Shown piece by piece: positions 1-6,168 of a stretch of DNA of 6,219 nucleotides. How positions within the stretch are numbered: the stretch's first letter is position 1; every line of letters begins with the position of its first letter. This DNA is from Clostridia bacterium. Its GTDB lineage: Bacteria > Bacillota_A > Clostridia > UBA1212 > UBA1255. A program made the translations under genes and the position numbers. The notes under the pieces are model-generated. The model did not search any database. It was not told where the DNA came from and saw only the letters and a program-made list of their open reading frames with translations. The DNA lies in NCBI GenBank assembly GCA_017522515.1, contig JAFWZH010000251.1, positions 1-6,219 on the forward strand, read 5' to 3'.

Positions 1-1
1 C

Positions 2-40
2 AATAATATCAAATTATTGTTAGTAAAAATCGCAGGATAA
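2..40 (+). CDS. Possible 3' tail of an upstream gene ending in the repeat (partial)
   Basis: One frame is open from the left edge of the window and reads NNIKLLLVKIAG before a TAA at 38-40. The other two forward frames stop at 4-6 and 21-23. The stop lies 30 bases before the glycosyltransferase start at 71, a normal spacing for genes in one operon. It would therefore make sense as the carboxy end of a preceding gene reading into the cassette. Twelve codons are far too few to prove coding. The mirror copy (6218 down to 6180) has the same potential on the minus strand. Confidence 0.25.
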   Translation, partial: NNIKLLLVKIAG

Positions 41-45
41 CTAAT
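17..45 (+). promoter_or_regulatory. Weak sigma-70-like promoter candidate inside the repeat
   Basis: TTGTTA (17-22) and ACTAAT (40-45) are separated by 17 bases and match the TTGACA/TATAAT consensus at eight of twelve positions. Transcription would start near 52, just before the Shine-Dalgarno of the gene at 71. Such matches are common in AT-rich DNA, so this is weak. If it is real, the mirror copy in the right repeat would fire inward on the minus strand. That would give RNA antisense to the GT4-type gene and then sense for the large nuclease-NTPase gene. Confidence 0.2.
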
Positions 46-56
46 AATTATGTACT

Positions 57-70
57 GGAGATGTGAGGAA
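57..70 (+). promoter_or_regulatory. Ribosome binding region deciding the start at 71
   Basis: GGAG at 57-60 lies 10 bases before the ATG at 71, and a second purine tract, GAGGAA, abuts it (65-70). The earlier in-frame ATG at 50 has no purine-rich sequence upstream. It begins inside the inverted repeat, whose last two bases are the A and T of that codon. This favours 71 over 50. Confidence 0.6.
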
Positions 71-1153
71 ATGAGATTTAGCATTATCGTAGCATTTGAT
101 AATGATTTTGAACTTATTAATAATTTTTTAGAAAACTTAGTATTAACAACAGACCTTTCTAAAGGTGAAGTTATATTTGTGTCTGATGGTTGTCATGATA
201 TTAGGACTTTGAACTATTTAAAATCATATTCAGAAAAAAATAATAGAATCATTCTGATTGAAAAAGAACAAAGACAAGGTTATAGCATCAGCAATAACAT
301 TGGCGTTAATAAAAGTAGAGGAGAATATTTAATCTTTATCAATAGTGATGTATTACCAACAACAGGAAGCATCGAAAAACTGGTATCAGTGATAGAAACC
401 AATGAAGATATTGGTATAGTTCAAGGGTTGTTGGTTTATCCTCAAAACAGAAAAGTTCAAAGCACCGGTCATCTTTTCTTTGAATACCAAAATTGTCACG
501 CATATTCTGGAGAAAACGCCGATTCTGTAATTGTAAGAAAAAGTGGAGAAAGGCAGGCTCTCACAACAGCGTTTTGTGCAGTAAGAAAAGAGGATTTTAT
601 CAAAGTCGGTATGTTTGATGAGATATATTATAACGCTTTTGAAGGCATGGAAATGTCTCTAAAAATATCCCATTCAGGTAAAAAGTGCTTTTATTGTGCA
701 GAAGCGGTTGCTTTTCATATTGTTGGTGGTAGCCGAGACAATATCGGATTTAACAACGAAATCGCTGCTCATATATTTTGGGCTAGATGGCATGACAAGA
801 TAACGGAAGATATACATAAGTATTTAGTCCCACAAATAAATCCCCATATTGTTAATCAAACATATTTTTGGATTCAAGCAAGTTCAATGGTTGGTTGGGA
901 CAAAATCTTAAATAAGTTAACAATTTCGACTTCTGGAAAAATTGATATCCAAGATCGCTTTTTTAAATCAATAGAGTTGTATCGAAATTTACCTTTTGCT
1001 TTTCTAGAATATCCAGCCCCACTTATATTCACGGTTGATAAAGTGTCAGTTCTTCAAGGTAATAAAAAGTGGATTAAAGATCGTAACAATCCTAATGACT
1101 TAATAATCGATAGTCATGGATTATTAAGATATTTAAGTGAGTTAGCTAAGTAA
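71..1153 (+). CDS. Glycosyltransferase family 2 (rhamnosyltransferase-like)
   Basis: This is a 360-residue GT-A fold glycosyltransferase, probably adding a sugar from a nucleotide-sugar donor to a growing cell-surface glycan in the cytoplasm. The N-terminus (MRFSIIVAFDND) is the usual GT2 first strand. FVSDGC at 36-41 supplies the nucleotide-binding aspartate D39, and FINSDV around 89-94 supplies the DxD-equivalent D93. The region around 164-222 resembles rhamnosyltransferase-type GT2 enzymes: an AxFCAVRKEDF stretch, then MFDE (181-184), and a histidine followed by GGS (H216). The usual E-D-x-D acidic motif reads FEGMEM here (190-195), keeping E191 but losing the next aspartate. Residues beyond about 230 form a C-terminal extension I cannot assign. 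No signal peptide or membrane span is evident. The 71 start is chosen over the in-frame ATG at 50 on the ribosome binding site and family alignment. Donor and acceptor are unknown. Confidence 0.88.
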   Translation: MRFSIIVAFDNDFELINNFLENLVLTTDLSKGEVIFVSDGCHDIRTLNYLKSYSEKNNRIILIEKEQRQGYSISNNIGVNKSRGEYLIFINSDVLPTTGSIEKLVSVIETNEDIGIVQGLLVYPQNRKVQSTGHLFFEYQNCHAYSGENADSVIVRKSGERQALTTAFCAVRKEDFIKVGMFDEIYYNAFEGMEMSLKISHSGKKCFYCAEAVAFHIVGGSRDNIGFNNEIAAHIFWARWHDKITEDIHKYLVPQINPHIVNQTYFWIQASSMVGWDKILNKLTISTSGKIDIQDRFFKSIELYRNLPFAFLEYPAPLIFTVDKVSVLQGNKKWIKDRNNPNDLIIDSHGLLRYLSELAK

Positions 1154-1159
1154 TCTCAC

Positions 1160-1795
1160 ATGAAAAAAGATAAAATTAAATTTATAAAATCCACTAGCGA
1201 TTTTTATCACAATTTATCTCAATGGAACTGTTCGACCAATCCACTGCTCTATGTTACAGGGTTATCTGGTTCAGGAAAGACAACACTAATTTTATCCCTT
1301 AAAAAAAAGTATAAGGTATGTTGCATTTCATTGGACGCACTAAGATTCTACAATTCTTCATCAAAAGAAAGTCAAGTAATTGTAGATTGTTTTGCAAAAC
1401 TTTATCCGGAAATAACAAAAGATATAATGTGTGAATGGAATAGTAGTAAAGGTTTTTTGAAAAACGAAAAACTTTTTACTCATTATGTTCGTTTGTTCAA
1501 TGATTACTTGTTTGAATACGCCACTAAAAATAAAATAACTATCATTGTTGAAGGCATCCAACCCTTTGTTCGGCTACCAATGAAATGTCTTATAAACAAA
1601 CCTAGAATTATAAAAGGGACAAGCAGTATTCAAAGCTTTTTAAATGCTTCAAAGCGGGATAAACCTAAATCAATTAGAAATATCATATTTAAATTTATGC
1701 GTTATTCTATTGTTCAGTTTTTTAGATTAAACCTTTATTTGTCATATTGGCAACAGCAGGAAAAAAATCACCAAAAACGACAATCAACGAGATAA
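1160..1795 (+). CDS. P-loop kinase-like protein of a glycan cluster
   Basis: This is a 211-residue P-loop NTPase. Strand LLYVTGL leads into a clean Walker A, GLSGSGKT, at residues 34-41. SLDALRF (57-63) follows at the place where small-molecule kinases hold a substrate-binding aspartate, and TIIVEGIQPF (127-136) is a late core strand. This layout resembles APS kinase, zeta-toxin and chloramphenicol-phosphotransferase-like kinases, so phosphorylation of a sugar, nucleotide or nucleotide sugar is plausible, but the substrate is unknown. The tail (about 172-197) is rich in aromatic and basic residues (FKFMRY, QFFRLNLYLSYW) and could bind a membrane surface. The gene starts six bases after the glycosyltransferase stop with no recognisable Shine-Dalgarno, which suggests translational coupling in one operon. 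Its last 28 bases overlap the convergent minus-strand gene. Confidence 0.7.
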   Translation: MKKDKIKFIKSTSDFYHNLSQWNCSTNPLLYVTGLSGSGKTTLILSLKKKYKVCCISLDALRFYNSSSKESQVIVDCFAKLYPEITKDIMCEWNSSKGFLKNEKLFTHYVRLFNDYLFEYATKNKITIIVEGIQPFVRLPMKCLINKPRIIKGTSSIQSFLNASKRDKPKSIRNIIFKFMRYSIVQFFRLNLYLSYWQQQEKNHQKRQSTR

Positions 1796-4700
1796 TCTGT
1801 CGGAGAGTATGACTCGTTTGGTGAATACCATTTAATATGTGTAATTGTTGACAGATTTTTTAAGTTGTGTTTCAAACACAATTGATAGCTTTCTCCTAAT
1901 TCGTTCGTCATTTTTATACTGCCCTCTAACATTTTTTTTGCTTGTCCAATTTCATTGTTACAAATTGCAATAAATGACTTTATATATGCAAGCAAAAGTT
2001 TGTCACGTTCTAAAGGTATAAGTTCTGTCTCCACCAAAGTCTTGGAAATAGCAGAATCTATATCCTTTATTATTTGACATTCTGATGAAAAACAATCTAT
2101 ATCGTTATGAGCATTGCTATAATCTATTAATGAACAAATGGATTTTTTAAGAATAGATTTGAAGTATTCACTATAAAATTGTCCTTCAAGCAACTTATGA
2201 GAATATTTATTAAATCTTTCTGCATTGTATGTTCCTTTATGAATGTTAGAAAACACTTCACAATCAACATTACAAATTAATATTCTGCGATAATGTTTGT
2301 CTCTGTCGCTTTCAAAACACCTTAAGGATAGTTGCAGCAATCTATAGGCTTCTGTTTGATTGTATATAACTATACTCCTAGCATAGTCCATAATTAGTGT
2401 TGCTGCCTTAGAGCGAAATTCTATTAGGTTTAAAGATGTATCTGCAATTATTTTAAGCCTTTCAAGATATGTTTTTCGAGCTTCACAAAAATTATCATTA
2501 AGAAAATAAGCCATCATTCTACGGTTAAAGCATGAATCATAGGCTTTTTCCACACGCAACAAATCAACATTTGAAAGCTGCTTACGATTAATACGCTCTA
2601 ATCCACTTTGAATGTATAATGAATTAGATACCATTGTTGATGGACGCAGTCTCCAAAAAACCTGTGTGAGTACAGAAGCACCAGCTTCGTATTTTGGGAG
2701 AGAATCATCGGGAGCTTCTTGGTATATATCCTCTAACATTTTTAGAGCTTGTCCCTGCTTACCGCAATGAACCAAACAATCTGCATACAAATAAAGATAG
2801 TATGCTTGGTCGTGCGACAAATAATTTCGATTCATTTTCTGGATTTGCTCATAATAAAACTCGCAAAAATATATTGCTACACCAAATTGGGTCTCATGAA
2901 TATATTTTAAAATCAATTTTTGAACTTCTTTTTCGTATGCATTTTGATATTTACTGCCACACCGAAGAAGCATTGATATAATATGGTTTTTGTCAATATC
3001 AGTTTTACATGTTAGTAAATGCTTTAAAAATTTACCTACATTGGCATTATTGAAATTCTTGCTTCTTAATCTTATATATGCATTGGTGTAGAAATCGTGA
3101 TATGGGAATATGTAATCCCCTTCAATTCTTACAAATTTATTAGATAATAAAGTTGTTATATCACTTTTGAATTTAAAACTATCTTTATAATATTTGCTTA
3201 AATCGTTTAAAGTAATCCCCTTTTTGAATCTGTAAATAATATCAAGCAAATAGTATTGATTTTTAAATTGAGAGAATTTATTTCTAATAATTTGTGTCTC
3301 ATCAATACTTTTAGAATATGCAAAAATAATTTCCAGGGGGTCTGTTACTTTTTGATTTATTTTTTGAGAAATAGTTCGAATTACTTCGATAGCAAGAAGA
3401 GGACTATTGGGTAGGATGTATTTTGCAGCAACACATTTTTCGATAGGTAAATTATACATACTTTGTATTGTCTGCTCTTTATCAGTTGTACTTAATCCTT
3501 CTAACATAAAACTATTAGGCGTAACTTCTAAAAAGTACTTTTCCAAGCTACTATCATAGAATTTATCTTTGGTAGAAGAGATTATCATAAAAACACTGTT
3601 ATTATCTTTTTTCAACTGTTCAATTAATGCCTTTGCAAATTTTGATTGTGTTTGGTCTAGATATTGAAAATCATCAATAAGTAACACTTTGGGCATTTTA
3701 CTTCTATTTCCCTCAAACAACGAAAACGCTTTATGTTGACTCATAAGATTTTTAATAGTAGATGCTGCTATATTGGCATCATAACAGCCGTCAATTATTT
3801 GTAGCATAATTTCCAGTTTAAAAACACTTCCAGAATATGATTCTTTCACTTTACTTTTAAACAATTCTACAGAATCTTTACTGCTAAAGTCATAATCCCA
3901 AAACACATTTCCAAAATTTAAGAAAAGTACACTTTTACAAAGCAAACTATAATTTGCTAAATTGTTTCTGTTACTATCAAATCCTATTAAAGTCATGTCA
4001 TAATTCATATTCAAGTCATTGTATATGTTTCTTAGAACAAAACTCTTTCCCATACTGCTTTCTGCATATAACGTAACAATCAAGCCGTTTTCAAATGAGT
4101 TCGAGTTCTCGACCGCTTTTTCTATATTGTGAATTATTTCCAACTGGCTTGAATAAGCCAAGTGAATTATATTGTCTTTTTTAATATGTATGCTATTTGT
4201 TTGAACAAAGAAATCAGCATCATCTATTCTAACGGTAACATTAATTCGACCGTTTTGGATGCCTTTCATTTTTACTAAAAAAACTATATTTGAGATGCCT
4301 TTATTTACAATAAAATGATTTGGATTTTCATATTCACTCTTTTCTATAAATTCAAACGGTAAATAATCTTGATATTGAATTGAACCAATCGTTTTTTCGG
4401 ATGAATTGATAACTATATTTAAAATTGCAAATTCATTTATAGAAAAATCTTTCTTTTTATATAAAGGATTGAAATCTGTAGAAATTGGATCATAAATGTT
4501 AGCACTCTTAACATCGTAATATTTATTTATATATGATTTACAAATTAATTCTTCATCGAATAGGTCTCTATATTTTTGGGGATGAGCTATAAGCCAATTC
4601 TCCAACTGTTCTGATAGGGCTGCAGTTACTTTTATTCCTCGAATTTTTGCACCTAACATAGCTCTATCCATTACAGTGTTTGGAAGTTTTGCATTACTGA

Positions 4701-5016
4701 TAAATATTATCATTTTTACTCGTCCGTGAATCAATCCGGACAATATTGTGGAGTCTAAATCTTTTCTTTCTAATGCCCTTAAATCTGATAATTTCTTTTT
4801 GCTACTATTTCGATATTTTGCTTCTGCCCAAATATCATAGTCTAAATTTTCTTTTGGAGATAACTGTACATCCCTATTTCCATCTCCTTTTTCAACTGTT
4901 TTAATCCATGTGTATTGAGAATAAACATCCTGTACATACATCAAAGCCAATTCCTCAAACTTTTGAGCTGCTTCTTCTAATCCGAATTTAGTTCTTAATA
5001 TGGTCCAATCAATCAT
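1768..5016 (-). CDS. Avs-like STAND NTPase with N-terminal PD-(D/E)xK nuclease
   Basis: The protein has 1082 residues. Residues 1-150 look like an Mrr-type PD-(D/E)xK nuclease: FEELAL with E21/E22, GDGNRD (44-49, D49), WAEAK (63-67, E65 and K67), then the IIFISN strand (103-108). Residues about 165-285 are probably beta-rich and unassigned. The NTPase has AESSMGKS (318-325) as Walker A, with alanine for the usual first glycine, and VLLIDD (444-449) as Walker B. A sensor-like strand FMIISS (476-481), PNSPLLAIEVI (536-546) at the position of the STAND GxPLA motif, and FPYHDFYTNAY (637-647), like the FxHD motif of MalT-type STAND proteins, follow. Residues about 690-1060 are helical and TPR-like. 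Avs-type STAND proteins use such repeats to sense phage proteins and then activate the nuclease, so anti-phage defence is inferred. The in-frame GTG at 5025 would add three residues. Its ribosome site would be only two bases away, so the ATG at 5016 is preferred. Confidence 0.8.
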   Translation of the reverse strand: MIDWTILRTKFGLEEAAQKFEELALMYVQDVYSQYTWIKTVEKGDGNRDVQLSPKENLDYDIWAEAKYRNSSKKKLSDLRALERKDLDSTILSGLIHGRVKMIIFISNAKLPNTVMDRAMLGAKIRGIKVTAALSEQLENWLIAHPQKYRDLFDEELICKSYINKYYDVKSANIYDPISTDFNPLYKKKDFSINEFAILNIVINSSEKTIGSIQYQDYLPFEFIEKSEYENPNHFIVNKGISNIVFLVKMKGIQNGRINVTVRIDDADFFVQTNSIHIKKDNIIHLAYSSQLEIIHNIEKAVENSNSFENGLIVTLYAESSMGKSFVLRNIYNDLNMNYDMTLIGFDSNRNNLANYSLLCKSVLFLNFGNVFWDYDFSSKDSVELFKSKVKESYSGSVFKLEIMLQIIDGCYDANIAASTIKNLMSQHKAFSLFEGNRSKMPKVLLIDDFQYLDQTQSKFAKALIEQLKKDNNSVFMIISSTKDKFYDSSLEKYFLEVTPNSFMLEGLSTTDKEQTIQSMYNLPIEKCVAAKYILPNSPLLAIEVIRTISQKINQKVTDPLEIIFAYSKSIDETQIIRNKFSQFKNQYYLLDIIYRFKKGITLNDLSKYYKDSFKFKSDITTLLSNKFVRIEGDYIFPYHDFYTNAYIRLRSKNFNNANVGKFLKHLLTCKTDIDKNHIISMLLRCGSKYQNAYEKEVQKLILKYIHETQFGVAIYFCEFYYEQIQKMNRNYLSHDQAYYLYLYADCLVHCGKQGQALKMLEDIYQEAPDDSLPKYEAGASVLTQVFWRLRPSTMVSNSLYIQSGLERINRKQLSNVDLLRVEKAYDSCFNRRMMAYFLNDNFCEARKTYLERLKIIADTSLNLIEFRSKAATLIMDYARSIVIYNQTEAYRLLQLSLRCFESDRDKHYRRILICNVDCEVFSNIHKGTYNAERFNKYSHKLLEGQFYSEYFKSILKKSICSLIDYSNAHNDIDCFSSECQIIKDIDSAISKTLVETELIPLERDKLLLAYIKSFIAICNNEIGQAKKMLEGSIKMTNELGESYQLCLKHNLKNLSTITHIKWYSPNESYSPTDYLVDCRFW

Positions 5017-5027
5017 TACATTCACAA

Positions 5028-5032
5028 CCTTA
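5028..5032 (-). promoter_or_regulatory. Ribosome binding site of the nuclease-STAND gene
   Basis: On the minus strand TAAGG lies 11 bases before the ATG at 5016 and only two bases before the in-frame GTG at 5025. The spacing supports the ATG. The match is weaker than that of the divergent glycosyltransferase gene, suggesting modest translation, which would suit a potentially toxic nuclease. Confidence 0.45.
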
Positions 5033-5045
5033 GCAAGTTAAAAAT

Positions 5046-5050
5046 GGAGG
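5046..5050 (+). promoter_or_regulatory. Shine-Dalgarno of the GT4-type gene
   Basis: GGAGG is followed by four adenines and then the ATG at 5055. The core is strong and the spacing slightly short. It is the best ribosome binding site in the window and supports both the start and a Bacillota-like host. Confidence 0.75.
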
Positions 5051-5054
5051 AAAA

Positions 5055-6155
5055 ATGAAAAAAATATTAATATTAACCAACAACTTAAATGGTGGAGGAG
5101 CTGAAAAAGTTCTTCTAACTTTATTAAACAACTTGTCACCACAAGATTATGAAATTACTCTAACACTGGTATACAAAACTGGAGTTTACCTTCACAGTAT
5201 TCCATCACATGTTAAAATAAACTATATATTTGAAGACAATATCGATGCTTCAGAACATATTCTAAACGATTCTGACGCAATATATGAAAATTTCCTGCAG
5301 AACGATTGTGATATAGAAATAGCTTTTTTAGAAGGAAATGCCACTAAAATCCTGAGTAAAAGTACAAATGAAAAATCGCTAAAAATTGCTTGGGTACATA
5401 TAGACTTATTTAGCGAACATTATACCCAAAAAATATATTCAAGTAATCAAGATGAATTAGAAACATATTATGTATTTGATAAAATTGCTTTTGTGTCTAG
5501 CGCTGCTCTTTCTGGTTTTGAATTACTTTTTGGTGATAGTTTACATGATCGTTCTGTAATCGTATATAATCCAATAAACACCAATGAAATAAAGCAAAAA
5601 TCCAATGAGAAACCTGAAATCAAAAAAGAAAAAACTACGATTTGTACAGTAGGAAGGCTGGCTCCACAGAAAGGATATAGAGATTTGATATGTGCTGCAA
5701 GTCATCTGATTAAAGAAGGTTTTGATTTTAATTTGTGGATTTTAGGAGAAGGCAAATTGGAAAAAGAACTACAAGATCTTTGCGTTGAGTTGGACTTAAG
5801 CAATCATATTGTTTTTTGGGGATTTCAAAATAATCCTTATAAGTATATAAAAGCATCTGACGCTTTTGTTTGTAGTTCAAGAGCAGAAGGGTTGTCTTTA
5901 GTGATTGGCGAAGCACTATTTTTACGCAAGCCCATAATTTCAACTAGATGCAGTGGTCCAAACGAAGTATTGTCAAAAGGAAATTGGGGATTGCTTGTTG
6001 ATACTTCAGAAAATGGTATTTATGAGGGACTAAAAACATTCTTAAACCAACCTAACTCTGTTCCTGTTCTATCATCAGAAAGTATTGCAATTTATAATGA
6101 ATTTTATGGATTAGATTCATATATTCAACGAATCAAAAAGTTGTTAAACGGGTAA
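5055..6155 (+). CDS. GT-B fold glycosyltransferase, family 4
   Basis: This is a complete 366-residue retaining-type glycosyltransferase of the GT4 group, a usual length for the family. The N-terminal Rossmann half opens with KKILILTNNLNGGGAEKVL (GGGAEK at 13-18), the acceptor-side loop typical of these enzymes. The C-terminal donor-binding half begins at TICTVGRLAPQKG (195-207, R201 and K206), followed by LWILGEG (227-233) and the E-x7-E motif from E278 to E286 in EGLSLVIGE. SGPNEVL (300-306) follows, the loop usually found after this motif. It presumably transfers a hexose or similar sugar from a nucleotide donor onto a surface glycan at the inner face of the membrane. No membrane span is visible and the exact sugar cannot be predicted. 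It is co-directional with the GT2 gene but separated from it by the opposing nuclease-STAND gene. It therefore needs its own promoter or read-through. Its stop lies 13 bases before the right inverted repeat. Confidence 0.92.
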   Translation: MKKILILTNNLNGGGAEKVLLTLLNNLSPQDYEITLTLVYKTGVYLHSIPSHVKINYIFEDNIDASEHILNDSDAIYENFLQNDCDIEIAFLEGNATKILSKSTNEKSLKIAWVHIDLFSEHYTQKIYSSNQDELETYYVFDKIAFVSSAALSGFELLFGDSLHDRSVIVYNPINTNEIKQKSNEKPEIKKEKTTICTVGRLAPQKGYRDLICAASHLIKEGFDFNLWILGEGKLEKELQDLCVELDLSNHIVFWGFQNNPYKYIKASDAFVCSSRAEGLSLVIGEALFLRKPIISTRCSGPNEVLSKGNWGLLVDTSENGIYEGLKTFLNQPNSVPVLSSESIAIYNEFYGLDSYIQRIKKLLNG

Positions 6156-6168
6156 AACTTTTTAAAGA

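Larger units (their letters stand above)
1..51 (+). repeat. Left copy of 51-bp perfect inverted repeat
   Basis: Bases 1-51 are the exact reverse complement of 6219-6169. The match breaks at position 52 (G against T). The outer end may continue beyond the window. The repeat is AT-rich with one GC-richer core, CGCAGGATAAC (31-41). It has internal dyads: CAATAAT (1-7) with ATTATTG (13-19) around a 5-base centre, and TTAGT (20-24) with ACTAA (40-44) around a 15-base centre. An asymmetric centre between short inverted arms is the kind of layout seen at site-specific recombinase sites. No recombinase family can be assigned from this alone. The stop codon of a possible upstream reading frame (38-40) and a weak promoter-like pair lie inside it. 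Confidence 0.97.
5017..5054. promoter_or_regulatory. 38-base divergent intergenic region
   Basis: Only 38 bases separate the start codons of the minus-strand nuclease-STAND gene and the plus-strand GT4-type gene. Two complete promoters cannot fit, so any promoter for either gene must lie inside the other's coding sequence, or the genes depend on transcription from elsewhere. The perfect palindrome AATATTAATATT (5063-5074), within the first codons of the GT4-type gene, contains TAATAT in both strands and could be a -10 element for the minus-strand gene. No convincing -35 is correctly spaced. TAATAT at 4996-5001 is an equally weak -10 candidate for the plus-strand gene. Confidence 0.4.

Noticed and set aside
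50..70. Earlier in-frame ATG at 50 as the start of the GT2 gene
   Set aside because: It has no ribosome binding site, lies partly in the inverted repeat and adds seven residues (MYWRCEE) ahead of the normal GT2 first strand. The ATG at 71 is preceded by GGAG and GAGGAA.
1361..1561. Minus-strand open frame of 66 codons inside the kinase-like gene
   Set aside because: It lies wholly within a better-supported gene on the other strand, and its product has no recognisable motif.
1865..1881. Short hairpin TTGTGTTT-C-AAACACAA as a terminator
   Set aside because: It is inside the coding sequence of the minus-strand gene, and neither strand has a run of T directly after the stem. Probably chance.
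2694..2981. Plus-strand open frame of 95 codons
   Set aside because: It is antisense to the TPR-like part of the nuclease-STAND gene, has no ribosome binding site and shows no family resemblance.
5728..5943. Minus-strand open frame of 71 codons
   Set aside because: It is antisense to the conserved donor-binding half of the GT4-type gene, whose motifs are clear. No independent evidence of coding.
6156..6168. Terminator after the GT4-type gene
   Set aside because: The 13 bases are AT-only apart from one C and one G, and no stable stem is possible before the repeat begins.
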